A DNA stretch of 64,000 nt from Salegentibacter salinarum (GCF_900168115.1 NZ_FUZC01000005.1:62001-126000); one strand, 5' to 3'. Positions 27,820 to 37,470 are shown, counted from the first letter of the stretch. The notes: generated by a model from the letters alone, not told the origin. Numbers and translations are program-made.

Positions 27820-28709
27820 TAATCTAATATTAATTTAAGTTCCTCTAAGTTTTGAAGAGGATTATTTCCAAAATTATGTGGATGCCACCACAAGTGATAA
27901 TTTTCTTTATTTTTAGCCGCATATTCCATTTCCCAATAAATTCTTTTCAATTTTAAGTTATCAAGAACCTTTCTACCTGAATAGGATCTTAACAACCTAC
28001 TTGCTTTTTGTCCTGTAAGCTGGGAAGAAAGCCTGTGAATTTGAGAAGACTTATAAGTTTTATCCTGAGCACCAAAATAAGCATCTCCAGTTCTAAAAAT
28101 TTTATGAAATATACTGTCTTTTTGAGTGTTCTGCCAATACCAATTTTCAGGATTTGTTCTAACAGTATTTAATCCTGATTTTTCACAAATTTCGAGATAT
28201 GCTGAGTTATACTGATTTCTTGGAAAAACTAGAGATTTTAAATCAATTCCCATAATTGACGCCAGTTCAATAGCTTTTTCTATATCTGCTTTAAAAGCTA
28301 AAGAGTCCTGCCCAGGCTCGAGGCAGTAATAATGTGAATATGTATGGGTGCCAATTTCCTGGCCTTTTGTATTTTTAATCTTCTTAATTAAGTTGGGTGC
28401 AAAACAAAGTTTTTCTGTTTTTTTTGACTGAATTGATTTTCCGTATGTATAAGCTGAAAGGTTCTGATTCTTATAATTAGGTAAATTAGCCGGGATATTT
28501 GCATTCCAATCATCCCAGTTGCTGTTAAAAAGCATTCCTACAGTTGCCCAGGTACAGTGTATCTTATATTTTTCAAAAACTTGAAGAAGAGAAGGAATCA
28601 ATTGCCTGGTATTTTCAAAATAATCTATTTTTTTATTGTAATCAACCTTATCAAAAACTCCCCACAATAATTCAAAATCCAGTGAAATCACTAAAGATCC
28701 ATTTTCCAT
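27744..28709 (-). CDS. Polysaccharide deacetylase (NodB/CE4-like)
   Basis: 321 residues. VISLDFELLWGVFD (residues 8-20) supplies the catalytic acidic residues, and GTHTYSHYY (about 138-146) the metal-binding His-x3-His. HLWWHPHNF near the C-terminus is the late catalytic His. It should remove N-acetyl groups from an amino-sugar in the polysaccharide or lipid-linked precursor. No signal peptide is visible, which suggests a cytoplasmic substrate. Its 3' end overlaps the convergent GT2 gene by 76 bases. Confidence 0.85.
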   Translation of the reverse strand: MENGSLVISLDFELLWGVFDKVDYNKKIDYFENTRQLIPSLLQVFEKYKIHCTWATVGMLFNSNWDDWNANIPANLPNYKNQNLSAYTYGKSIQSKKTEKLCFAPNLIKKIKNTKGQEIGTHTYSHYYCLEPGQDSLAFKADIEKAIELASIMGIDLKSLVFPRNQYNSAYLEICEKSGLNTVRTNPENWYWQNTQKDSIFHKIFRTGDAYFGAQDKTYKSSQIHRLSSQLTGQKASRLLRSYSGRKVLDNLKLKRIYWEMEYAAKNKENYHLWWHPHNFGNNPLQNLEELKLILDYYCILRDKYGFKSRSMGELAMEYIE

Positions 28710-28842
28710 AACTTTTTAATATATATACAAACTAATTCACAATTGAAACAAGCAATGATTTCTAAAAAAAATCACTTTCATAGAAATCTAAATAAGTAGA
28801 TTCTATAATTAATAATCTTAGGTTAACAGGGAGAAAAATTAA

Positions 28843-30060
28843 TTATGCATTTACAACTTCTTCATACTCAAATTTTCTCCTTAGCATAGCTTTTCTTTTT
28901 TTCTTTAACTTAATAATCCTATCATATTTTTTTTGTGCTAAATAATAATAAATTACAAAAAAAAGAAAATACATCACCATTGACTTTTGTCTCATTATTA
29001 TTCCAAGATTAGACATTACGAAGGTTAAGGCAAAAGAGGAAAGAAAGAAAACTACTAAACTCATCTTTACAGAGATAGGAGAATTTTTTAAAAAGGAAAT
29101 AAAATCTTTCTTAAGAATTTTAATAAATAGCAATAAATAAAGCAAATTCTCGACCGAGACTATTAATCCTAAAATGCCCGGAGCATCAAAAAATAGGGGT
29201 CTAAACCAAAATGTAAAAAGCTTTAAAGGTAAAGGATAATCTGAAATGGCAACACCAGATCCAGATTCACTCAAACCTTGAGAACGATCTTCGGAAAAAT
29301 TATCAAAATCTGACACAAGGTTATCAGAGTTTTCTAAACCTGCCATCCCTAGAATTTGATCCTGAACCAGTACTAACCCACCAATCATTCCAACATAAAT
29401 AAGTAATTTCTTACCGAAAGAAATTTTTTCTTTGCCTGTCATATATCCTAAAACGGTACCGACTGCTACAAATAGAAATACATGTGGGCGAATAAAATAA
29501 ATTATAGCGGACCCTATTAGTAATGTTACAAGCCTAGACTTTGGGTTCTTTAGGGCATAAGCAAACATCATTAGTCCTAAAAAAATGGGAGCACCCTTCC
29601 CTAAAGATGCTGTCCAAAAATGCATATTAGGCAAAAAAAGGGTTAGAATTAAAAGATCGAAATTTTTAAAAACCTTAATCTTAATAGGTATGTTTTCGCG
29701 AAAAAACATATAGGCATACACAAAGCCCAAGTATCCCAGCCAGGCAAAAAGAACCATCATCATCTCGTAAGAGAAACCAAACAAATTAATAAACGGCCAG
29801 GATAGAAAATCAATAAAAGTAGTACTGGTACCAAAATAATAGAACCAATCATCATTCAATTGAGGTCTCTCATAATAGGCTTTGGAATCCGAATTATTGA
29901 AAGAAGCATAAGTATAATAAACGCCAAAGAAGAATAAATGATAGAAGTACAATTTATTCATTAGATCCTTGGAAAACCATTTATGCTTTGAGGAATAAGC
30001 ATTAAAAATTGCTTGGTTTATACCAAAAAGAAATAATATTAAAACTAATGCTCCTATCAT
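28843..30060 (-). CDS. Wzy-like polysaccharide polymerase (EpsG-like membrane protein)
   Basis: 405 residues with about ten membrane helices (e.g. IGALVLILFLFGINQAIF and VAVGTVLGYMTG) and a periplasmic loop around residues 230-270 rich in Asp/Ser. The N-terminal SKAYYERPQ and MHFWTASLGKGAPIFLGL patterns resemble EpsG/Wzy polymerases, which link repeat units on the periplasmic side. No other polymerase is visible in the locus. It directly abuts the GNAT gene, suggesting co-transcription. These proteins diverge fast, so an O-antigen-ligase-like role cannot be excluded. Confidence 0.7.
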   Translation of the reverse strand: MIGALVLILFLFGINQAIFNAYSSKHKWFSKDLMNKLYFYHLFFFGVYYTYASFNNSDSKAYYERPQLNDDWFYYFGTSTTFIDFLSWPFINLFGFSYEMMMVLFAWLGYLGFVYAYMFFRENIPIKIKVFKNFDLLILTLFLPNMHFWTASLGKGAPIFLGLMMFAYALKNPKSRLVTLLIGSAIIYFIRPHVFLFVAVGTVLGYMTGKEKISFGKKLLIYVGMIGGLVLVQDQILGMAGLENSDNLVSDFDNFSEDRSQGLSESGSGVAISDYPLPLKLFTFWFRPLFFDAPGILGLIVSVENLLYLLLFIKILKKDFISFLKNSPISVKMSLVVFFLSSFALTFVMSNLGIIMRQKSMVMYFLFFVIYYYLAQKKYDRIIKLKKKRKAMLRRKFEYEEVVNA

Positions 30061-30996
30061 CTAAAACAATTCAAGATCTCCTAAACTATAAGCCCAGTTT
30101 TCTATATTATAGACCTTAGTATCAATTTCACAACCATCTAAATCCTTAAAAGTTAAAACCGGACCAAATTTACCCGAGAGCTTCATTCTAAAAATACTTA
30201 AATCTAGTGGATAATTTAAACTTATAAAATGAACTCCATATTGTTTAGCCCACTTTCGAATTAGTGCCCGACAAGTTTCTTTATACTTCGGATCAACCAG
30301 AATTAATTCTGAAATTCTTAATTCTTTAAAATTATTATGCTGTTTCACATATCCAGCTATAAAATAATCCTTCGTCGATTCTATTCTATATTCTTGTAAT
30401 GGATTATTTATATAACGCCATTCAAGATAGTCTTTTGTTTTTGGTGTATATAAATTTGAAGAATGTTCTAATTTACTATTCCACGAGCTTAGCAAAGCTA
30501 AACATAGATCTATGCTGCTTGTGGCATATTTCTGAAAAGTATTTGAGTTCCAAAAAATAGGAAGCACAGGAATAATTTGAGTATTCAGTTGGCTAATTTC
30601 TTTCCATCCCATTTTAAGATAACCGGGCTTGCTTTGCTGATTAGGTGTGTTAAATACAAAATGATCCCCTCTTTCTTTTCCCAGTTCTAAAGCTTTCAAA
30701 GTGAGCTTTTTAAAAACACCCTTTCCTTGGTGCGCAGGAAGGGTTGCTGTATCGACAGCCCTGAATGCTGAAAAAATATTTTTCCCCAATTGCCACTGCC
30801 ATCTCATAAAAGCCCGGACACCAATTATAACATCATTTTCTTCTGCAATAAGTACTAAAGATTCACCAAAGGGATTATCTATATGTTTATATCGCCAAAC
30901 CTGTTCCGTTTTTTTCGATGAAGTTTCACCAAGGCTAGCCTTTAGCACCTTAAGTATCTCTGGAATATCTTTATGACTTGCTTCTCTAATTATCAT
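30061..30996 (-). CDS. GNAT-family acyltransferase
   Basis: 311 residues. The N-terminal half is a GNAT domain: IIREASHKDIPEILKVL (start), VDTATLPAHQGKGVFKKL (acetyl-CoA pyrophosphate loop, motif A) and PNQQSKPGYLKMGW. The second half is family-specific, with WRYINNPLQEYRI. It probably acylates a sugar of this polysaccharide or its precursor; the target is unknown. It abuts the polymerase gene with no gap. Confidence 0.75.
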   Translation of the reverse strand: MIIREASHKDIPEILKVLKASLGETSSKKTEQVWRYKHIDNPFGESLVLIAEENDVIIGVRAFMRWQWQLGKNIFSAFRAVDTATLPAHQGKGVFKKLTLKALELGKERGDHFVFNTPNQQSKPGYLKMGWKEISQLNTQIIPVLPIFWNSNTFQKYATSSIDLCLALLSSWNSKLEHSSNLYTPKTKDYLEWRYINNPLQEYRIESTKDYFIAGYVKQHNNFKELRISELILVDPKYKETCRALIRKWAKQYGVHFISLNYPLDLSIFRMKLSGKFGPVLTFKDLDGCEIDTKVYNIENWAYSLGDLELF

Positions 30997-31138
30997 CTAG
31001 TCTAAAATCTCTCAAGTTATAAAAAACAAAAATCTAATCGATTGGTTTCCCTAATTCTTTAAAATATATTGGATTTATAAAGTAGTTTAGTAATTTATTT
31101 TACTAAAAAAAACAACTATAGGAGAATACTAATATTAT

Positions 31139-31276
31139 TTAGCATTCACCAAATTCAATGTAATTGAAAGAAGTACAATAGTTTGCTACACCAACGTCGG
31201 GTGCATAACAATATGTATGCCTTGAATTGTTATTAAATACTTTACCTTTATTAGAATCAAAGAAATAAAGAACTAT
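31139..31276 (-). pseudogene. Possible remnant of a Cys-rich small protein
   Basis: In the 334-base gap 30997-31330 the minus strand has a 45-codon open frame (stop 31139-31141) reading YFFDSNKGKVF, then HTYCYAPDVGVANYC and NYIEFGEC-stop. The composition looks protein-like, but an in-frame TAG sits immediately upstream (31277-31279) and no usable start codon is present. It may be the 3' stub of a lost gene or chance. The rest of the gap holds nothing I can support. Confidence 0.25.
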
Positions 31277-31330
31277 CTATCCTATCTTCTGCTGAAGAGA
31301 TTTTATCACTTATTATTAGATTCAAAAGGA

Positions 31331-32446
31331 TTACACCTTCTTAAATTTACTATAATAAACTTCTAATTCACCAACCATTCTTTTGAGGCTAAAAGAATTA
31401 ACAACCCTTTCTCTCGCCGCAAGTTTATATTTTTTTAATTCATTAGGTTCATCTATTAAGCTTTGACATAAATGCGAAAGTTGGGCCCAATTACTAGTTG
31501 GACAGATAAGACCATCCTTCTTATCTCTAATAACTTCCTTAATTCCCCCAGCATCTGTTGAAACCACCGCACACTCCATACTCATAGCCTCTAATAAAGC
31601 AATTGGTAAGCCTTCAAAAGAAGAAGACATCATAAAAATATCCATAGCTTCAAAATAAGGCTTTACATTAGTTTGTAAACCGGCAAAGAATACTATTCCT
31701 TCCAGATTAAGTCTTTCCCATTCAGTTTTGATTTCATCCTCTAAAGGTCCTGCTCCCACGATTATACCATAAACATTATCATTACTCTTTCTTAGATTAT
31801 CAATAATCTTTAGCCATTCTACTAAACGTTTTTGGAAACGAAATACCGCCACATTTCCAATTACAATAGTATTTTCCGGGATTCCCAGTTTTTTTCTGAC
31901 TAAAAAACTTTCTTGCCTAACAAATGAACCAGTATTTACTCCATTTAGAAGTGTCATAACCGGAATATTTGGATTTATGTTATTCTTAATAGAACTAGTC
32001 ACATCATTTGAAACCCCAAAAGCAAAGCTCTGGGAATTAAAGCTAAGTTTGTTAATGGTTTTTGTAACTATATGATAGCGTTCCTGCATATTATGTTCTG
32101 TATATAAGACTGGAATTCCCAGTTTTTTAAAAACCAACCTTCCAACAAAGCCAGCCCAGGGTAAATGGCAGTGAATTAATGAAATTTGATGAGCTTCACA
32201 ATAGGTTACAATCTTTTTGTATTGAAGGATCAATCGTATGTTATCTCTAGCCTCAAAACAAGTGACCTTCCCTCCGGCTTCTTTTAAAGCTTCAACCATC
32301 TGATCTTTCCAGGGAAGAAAATAAATAAAATGAAATTCAAATTTCTCCTTATCATGAATTTTGAGCGTTTCGGGAAGTAACATCTCAGCTCCTCCACGCC
32401 CTAAGGACTTTATTATATGTAAGACTTTAATTTTTGCCATAAGCAT
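31331..32446 (-). CDS. Glycosyltransferase family 4
   Basis: About 370 residues of GT-B fold. VLHIIKSLGRGGAEMLLPE is the acceptor-domain start with its GGAE loop; IGNVAVFRFQKRLVEWLKII and SSSFEGLPIALLEAMSMECA carry the donor-site motifs. It probably adds a hexose or HexNAc to the lipid-linked repeat. The start may be ATG 32446 or the ATG two codons in (32440, MAKIKVLHIIKS), which looks more natural. Confidence 0.88.
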   Translation of the reverse strand: MLMAKIKVLHIIKSLGRGGAEMLLPETLKIHDKEKFEFHFIYFLPWKDQMVEALKEAGGKVTCFEARDNIRLILQYKKIVTYCEAHQISLIHCHLPWAGFVGRLVFKKLGIPVLYTEHNMQERYHIVTKTINKLSFNSQSFAFGVSNDVTSSIKNNINPNIPVMTLLNGVNTGSFVRQESFLVRKKLGIPENTIVIGNVAVFRFQKRLVEWLKIIDNLRKSNDNVYGIIVGAGPLEDEIKTEWERLNLEGIVFFAGLQTNVKPYFEAMDIFMMSSSFEGLPIALLEAMSMECAVVSTDAGGIKEVIRDKKDGLICPTSNWAQLSHLCQSLIDEPNELKKYKLAARERVVNSFSLKRMVGELEVYYSKFKKV

Positions 32447-32484
32447 AATTACGGAACAGAGCCCTATTAAATTTTTTCAATAAA

Positions 32485-33582
32485 TTAATTCAAAATCTCT
32501 TCATAACACGTTTCAAACCGTTTAGCTATTTGGTTATTCAAAAAGGAATTATTAACCAGTTTTTTGGCTTCAACCACTTCCGGTAACTTTTTATCACTTT
32601 CAATTTGTGACAAAATATCATATAGGGACTCAATAAATTGTTGATTGGATCCTTTATTTATTAACCATCCAGTTTTATTGGTTTCAACAACTTCTCCCAC
32701 ACCACCAACATTATAAGCAACTACAGGAGTTTCACAATACATAGCTTCTAAAATAACTCCAGGTAGCCCTTCAATTAAACTGGGAAGGACAAAAATTGAA
32801 GAAAAGGATAAAATTTCCAAAACATCATTTCTGTATCCGAGAAAATGAACTGAATCCTCAAGATTTAACTTTCTGACTTCATCTTTAATTTCATTTTCCA
32901 ACCGGCCTTTACCTATCAATAATAATTGAATATTTGGAAATTGAATTTTTAGTTCATTAAAAATCTCTAATAAACCTGAATGATTTTTCTCCGGGGCAAA
33001 ACCGCCAATATGAGATAAAACATAACCTTTCTGAAAAATTCTCTGCAAATCAGCGGGAACATTGCCAATTTTTTTTTCTTCTACTCCAATTTCAATCGTT
33101 GAAATGTTTTCTGATGGCCATAAAAAAGTCTTTTCAAAATCTTTTTGGCATTCTTTACTTACAGAAATAACGTGGGAGATCTTTTTGAGATAAAATCTAT
33201 TTAAATAAAATTTCAAAGTTGAATCTATGAAATCTCCCATTTTATTTGCATTACGAAAAACAATAGGAACGTTCCAGGAATAAACAATTTTGGAACTAAC
33301 TGCAAATTTCAAGGTATCTGCGGCATTAGCCTGTATAATATCCGGCTTAAATTCTTTTATTACTTCATCTAATTCTTTCCAGCCTTTCAGGTCAAAAAAT
33401 CTTTTTGACAATGATCTATTCAGATGTATAATCTTTCCTGAAAAAGGTAAATCTGAATCGCCTTTAAATATTGTAAGTACTAATACTTCATGTCCTAATT
33501 TTATAAGATGGTTTGATAACTGACAGGCAAATATTTCGGCTCCTCGAAGTTGAGGTTTTTGTATTATCTGGAGAATTTTCAT
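32485..33582 (-). CDS. Glycosyltransferase family 4
   Basis: About 365 residues. MKILQIIQKPQLRGAEIFA is the GT4 start; LSHIGGFAPEKNHSGLLEI (core with the conserved Lys) and PSLIEGLPGVILEAMYCET (E-x7-E) are the nucleotide-sugar motifs. I start at ATG 33582; the TTG just upstream (33585) is less likely. It follows the pyruvyltransferase/GT4 pair and precedes another GT4, consistent with stepwise repeat-unit assembly. Donor and linkage are unknown. Confidence 0.88.
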   Translation of the reverse strand: MKILQIIQKPQLRGAEIFACQLSNHLIKLGHEVLVLTIFKGDSDLPFSGKIIHLNRSLSKRFFDLKGWKELDEVIKEFKPDIIQANAADTLKFAVSSKIVYSWNVPIVFRNANKMGDFIDSTLKFYLNRFYLKKISHVISVSKECQKDFEKTFLWPSENISTIEIGVEEKKIGNVPADLQRIFQKGYVLSHIGGFAPEKNHSGLLEIFNELKIQFPNIQLLLIGKGRLENEIKDEVRKLNLEDSVHFLGYRNDVLEILSFSSIFVLPSLIEGLPGVILEAMYCETPVVAYNVGGVGEVVETNKTGWLINKGSNQQFIESLYDILSQIESDKKLPEVVEAKKLVNNSFLNNQIAKRFETCYEEILN

Positions 33583-33678
33583 CAATTCTTTAATTTTTGT
33601 ATATAAATATGCAAAATTCCATCTTGTTATCTAATAAAAATGCACATTTTAAAACTATTAAATATATTTATATTATTC

Positions 33679-34905
33679 TCAAGTACTTATACCGAAATAG
33701 TCTTCTATCATTCGAATTTGTTTTAAAATACCCATCTCAGTAATTGCATAGCTTTTTGCTTTCTCGCCTGCTGAAATTCTTGCCGTTCGATCTTTTTCGA
33801 TTTTTCCTATCATTTCGGTTATAGCTTCTTTAGAACCTGGTCGCACTAACCAGCCACCATGACTCTCCCTGACCACCGTTTCTACATCACCAACAGCTGA
33901 TGCAATCACGGGTACGCCAGCAGCAAAAAATTCACGAAGTTTTAAGGGTGAATAATGAAATCCTTCATTGGATTGAGAAGGTAAGACAGCCAAGTCAAAA
34001 CTACTTATATAAGAATGTATTTCGTTATGAGGTACATTCCCGGAGAATATTACTCGATCGTGTAAACCGTAATTTTCTACCTTTTCTTGCAAACGTAGAC
34101 GTTCAGGTCCTTCCCCAACTAACAATAATTTTGCTTCCGGCATCGTAGACGAAACATCTAAAAAGGCTTCAACTAATAAATCCAGGCTATGGAATTTACG
34201 AAAACTACCAACCCATCCTATTACAAAATTATTGGTTAATCCAAGAGATTCACGTACCACACTACCTTTTGCCTTATCAAACATTTTCTGTGAAACCGTA
34301 CATGGCGTGATAAGAATACGACTTTCAGGAATCCCTAGATCCATAACCGCACGTTTTACATCTTCGCTTACAACCAGAATAAGGTCAGCCTTTTTGCAAG
34401 GATGCGCGTCTCCCCGACGTTTGGCAAACCACTCCCAGCCTAGTCGGTGCACTCCCCACTTTTTGGACTCCCAAACATATGGAGCATCAACAAACAGGAC
34501 TGATGGGACTCCTAATTTTTTTGCTAGCTTTAATCCTCTTGTTTGAAAAAGATCATGATGCTGCCACACAAATGGTGCATTCTTGAATCGCTCTAGGTCT
34601 ATGGAAAAGGTTTTTTGTTCTTCATGATACCAGCGTAAATCCTTTGCAAACATTTCAAAAAGCTTCGCTAGATATGTATGGCGAAACCAATTTGGTTTGC
34701 TCTTTTTTGCTTTTCCAATATCGGCCGGAAAACACCTTGCCCTAATCTGGCCTGCTGAATACGAAGATTCGCCTGCTAGAACTTCCGCACTTCCATAATG
34801 ATCATCAAAGCCATCTGCCCAGTTAGCTATCGTTACCCATACAGCATCTGCGCGTAATCGATTAAAACCTGGAGCTACAAGTGGGACTGACACCATTTTA
34901 GTCAT
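33679..34905 (-). CDS. Glycosyltransferase family 4, in a G+C-richer block
   Basis: 408 residues. The C-terminal GT4 domain has IGWVGSFRKFHSLDLLVEAF and PSQSNEGFHYSPLKLREFF. The N-terminal half is unusually long and aromatic (WFRHTYLAKLFEMFAKDLRWY; WQHHDLF). Base use is visibly richer in G+C than the neighbours: 35 of 60 bases in 34381-34440. It overlaps the pyruvyltransferase gene by 8 bases (ATGACTAA), so the two form a coupled pair that may have arrived together. Confidence 0.85.
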   Translation of the reverse strand: MTKMVSVPLVAPGFNRLRADAVWVTIANWADGFDDHYGSAEVLAGESSYSAGQIRARCFPADIGKAKKSKPNWFRHTYLAKLFEMFAKDLRWYHEEQKTFSIDLERFKNAPFVWQHHDLFQTRGLKLAKKLGVPSVLFVDAPYVWESKKWGVHRLGWEWFAKRRGDAHPCKKADLILVVSEDVKRAVMDLGIPESRILITPCTVSQKMFDKAKGSVVRESLGLTNNFVIGWVGSFRKFHSLDLLVEAFLDVSSTMPEAKLLLVGEGPERLRLQEKVENYGLHDRVIFSGNVPHNEIHSYISSFDLAVLPSQSNEGFHYSPLKLREFFAAGVPVIASAVGDVETVVRESHGGWLVRPGSKEAITEMIGKIEKDRTARISAGEKAKSYAITEMGILKQIRMIEDYFGIST

Positions 34906-35959
34906 TTTTATTATTTTTTTCTACGATATCCAGGGCATTAGAAACTTTAGCCTCAATATTTGACTTATCATTACCTATATAAAAAATAGCTTCCTGCTCT
35001 GACTCAAAGCAGTCTATGTAATTCCCAATCTTCCTGTAATGATTATCAAGTAATACCTGTGGTTTTCCTAATAGCGTGGAAACGATGTGTCCATGTAACC
35101 TATCTGTCAAAACAATTTTACCCCTACATAAGATTCGAGTACCTCTATTAAACCTTCTTTTGGCAAGTAAGTCGAAAGAAGCTGCATTTATACTCCAGAA
35201 ATGATCCCGAATTAATTCGGACTTACGAAAAACACCTTGAATAAAGCGTCGAACCCGAACTGTAAACTTTGGACTGAATCTAGAATAGAACCTCCCAGGT
35301 TCTCCTTTAAGCCAATCTAATTTTTCTGTTTTAAAATTAAAATTTTCTCTTTTTTCACCTGCCGATTCATGGTCGGTCCTAGATAGCCAAACAACATCCA
35401 CAACAGGCTTACCGCTCTGTGCTACAGGCCCCATAGCCAAAGCCATATCTGGACAAAGTTCTACGTTCAAATCCAGTTCTTTTAAAGTATTTAGGCTAGC
35501 ATGGTCACGCATAAGTATATGAAGATCTTTATGAGCTCTTGCTATTTGTCCAAATTTCTCTTTTTTAGAATCATCATCAAAATGGACACTTTGGGGTAAT
35601 TGAATAATCTTCATGTCTGAAAATAATTTAATTATCCGTTCTCGAAACAATTGGTGTTCCGGCCACACGGAACCTAGATTACCACCACCGTGAAGCAAAA
35701 CAACTCCCTCATTGCCTAAACGCTTTCGAAGCGCTTTCTCAGAAAAGCCGTATATATCGCATTGATATACAATATCAACTCCAATTTCCCTTAAAGCAGC
35801 TTTTTCACCCAACCAAATTGCATTATCACCCACATTATTATGGTTTGGAAAATCAAGTAAGGCTACTTTTGTCCCCTTATTCAACAAACGACCGAGGCAA
35901 GCGAAAAGTAATTTCTGCTGATCTTTTATATTACTTATAAAAATATTCTTCTCATTCAT
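34898..35959 (-). CDS. Polysaccharide pyruvyl transferase family protein
   Basis: 353 residues. FPNHNNVGDNAIWLGEKA (about 39-56), VVLLHGGGNLGSVWPEHQ (about 88-105) and VLTDRLHGHIVSTLLGKP near 290 are the three hallmark segments of the CsaB/ExoV pyruvyltransferase family. Members transfer pyruvate from PEP to a sugar as a ketal, adding negative charge; some relatives act as glycosyltransferases instead. It is translationally coupled to the following GT4 gene and probably modifies the sugar that GT4 adds. Confidence 0.88.
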   Translation of the reverse strand: MNEKNIFISNIKDQQKLLFACLGRLLNKGTKVALLDFPNHNNVGDNAIWLGEKAALREIGVDIVYQCDIYGFSEKALRKRLGNEGVVLLHGGGNLGSVWPEHQLFRERIIKLFSDMKIIQLPQSVHFDDDSKKEKFGQIARAHKDLHILMRDHASLNTLKELDLNVELCPDMALAMGPVAQSGKPVVDVVWLSRTDHESAGEKRENFNFKTEKLDWLKGEPGRFYSRFSPKFTVRVRRFIQGVFRKSELIRDHFWSINAASFDLLAKRRFNRGTRILCRGKIVLTDRLHGHIVSTLLGKPQVLLDNHYRKIGNYIDCFESEQEAIFYIGNDKSNIEAKVSNALDIVEKNNKND

Positions 35960-36076
35960 ATTACTACATTTTTAATATTGGAAAAGTATTATCTGGTTCT
36001 TACCCCCTATACTTTCAAATTAGAAAATCATGGATTTTACAGGTTATAAATTAGGAAAGATACATTTCGTATAATT

Positions 36077-36844
36077 TTAAATTTTCTTTACTTTCTTTAT
36101 TAACTCTGGAGAATCAAACTTTAATATATCGTAAAGTTTCTCATCGACGGATATTCTTTTAATGGGAGACTTTTTTACTAGCTTAAGAAAATACTCATAT
36201 TCCAAATCTGGATTATGAAGACCTTGATTTTGTATATGCATTTTATTAGCCTTCACGTCTCGTATGTTATCTCTATAGCCTTCTGCATAAGGTGTTTTAA
36301 AGAAAGTAAAACCGGTAATAAATACCTCCTCGCATTGAGAAGTCAATGCTGAATAAAGAACATAAAAACCCCTTGTGGGATGATATTCATCAAATAATTT
36401 TGATATTTTTTTATAGTCGGAATACGGAAGCATATATATAGCATTATTCGTATTTAAATACTTTTTAAAGTAGTTGAACATCCATTGCCACCCATTTTTA
36501 TCGAAGCGAGGTTGAATAAGGTATTGAACCCCAAACTTGTTAAATAAATTCCAATCTAATGGGCCGCCGCCTCCGGAATCCATATTTTCATGAAAATTAT
36601 GGAATAAAATATCGGTTTTGGAGCCCAGATATTTCTCATTTTTGGGATTCCAGGTAACTAAAGCTTTATTCATACGAATTACATAATCATAAGTATCAAT
36701 GATAGGTCCATTCTCTTGGTCATAAGCCGAATCTGCCGGTCCTACAACCGCTACACTTTTATTGTAAAATATTTTTTTCGGTTTAAAAATCCGAATTCTA
36801 AAAGGCATGATCAATAGTCCAAAAAATGCTCTGAAAATTTTCAT
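36077..36844 (-). CDS. GT29-like sialyltransferase
   Basis: 255 residues with the sialylmotifs of family GT29, best known from animals. Motif L is VAVVGPADSA...IDTYDYVIRMNKA (31-61), motif S is HPTRGFYVLYSAL...VFITGF (155-179), and motif VS is H-x4-E at H210/E215 (HNPDLEYEYF). A hydrophobic stretch near the N-terminus (FFGLLIMPFRI) could touch the membrane. It should transfer an ulosonic acid from a CMP donor. The coupled upstream genes encode a HAD phosphatase (ATGA overlap), a CMP-sugar synthetase and an aldolase, which would supply that donor. The family call rests on visible motifs, and the donor is inferred. Confidence 0.75.
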   Translation of the reverse strand: MKIFRAFFGLLIMPFRIRIFKPKKIFYNKSVAVVGPADSAYDQENGPIIDTYDYVIRMNKALVTWNPKNEKYLGSKTDILFHNFHENMDSGGGGPLDWNLFNKFGVQYLIQPRFDKNGWQWMFNYFKKYLNTNNAIYMLPYSDYKKISKLFDEYHPTRGFYVLYSALTSQCEEVFITGFTFFKTPYAEGYRDNIRDVKANKMHIQNQGLHNPDLEYEYFLKLVKKSPIKRISVDEKLYDILKFDSPELIKKVKKI

Positions 36845-37470
36845 AATACACTGAATGAATTAATATACGATCTTCCCTTATCCTGGATTGAAGGATTATT
36901 ATACCCTAAAAAATCTATATCACTAGCCACAGCAGCTTCATAATCATTTATAGAGTCTCCAATTAATGCAGTCTCATCTGTTTTATACCTGAACTCCATT
37001 AAAAGTTCTTCTACTAATTTTTTCTTTGGAGTTGGAGATCCATTAATACTTATGAAAAAAGAATCAAGCTTTAATTTCTTACATAAAAAACGTAATTCTT
37101 CCTGATCTGATCCAGAAACAATATGCATCTCAAAATTATTATAATTCCTCTTTATAAAGTTACAAGTGTCCTCTATTAAAAGTTTTTTATTTAAAAGTTC
37201 ACGCTTCATCACCTCAGAAAATCTTGAAGCCCATACAGTAACCTCTTCTTCTGATATTTTTTCTTTTCTAATTTCTTCAAAAAAATACCTAAACTTTACA
37301 TAGCGAGATAAACCTCCATTTTTGAGATGAAACTTCATTAATTCTTGAACTTGTTCCTGAGGATAATCCTTTAAAACCAGCTCAAAACCCTTATTTCTCA
37401 CAGGCATGGAATCCATGATCACACCGTCAAAATCCCAAAGAATATTTTTTTTATTTTTTAATTGTATCAT
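36841..37470 (-). CDS. HAD-superfamily phosphatase
   Basis: About 210 residues. HAD motif I is LWDFDGVIMDS (nucleophile D13 and D15 with the preferred start); SGSDQEE is motif II; a Lys segment GSPTPKKKL and ALIGDSINDYEAA form motifs III/IV. The mobile-cap insert looks like a phosphoglycolate-phosphatase-type C1 cap. I start at ATG 37470; an in-frame ATG at 37497 is also possible. Between a CMP-sugar synthetase gene and a GT29-like gene it is placed to remove phosphate from an ulosonic-acid phosphate, as KdsC or NeuAc-9-P phosphatase do. That role is inference. Confidence 0.8.
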   Translation of the reverse strand: MIQLKNKKNILWDFDGVIMDSMPVRNKGFELVLKDYPQEQVQELMKFHLKNGGLSRYVKFRYFFEEIRKEKISEEEVTVWASRFSEVMKRELLNKKLLIEDTCNFIKRNYNNFEMHIVSGSDQEELRFLCKKLKLDSFFISINGSPTPKKKLVEELLMEFRYKTDETALIGDSINDYEAAVASDIDFLGYNNPSIQDKGRSYINSFSVL

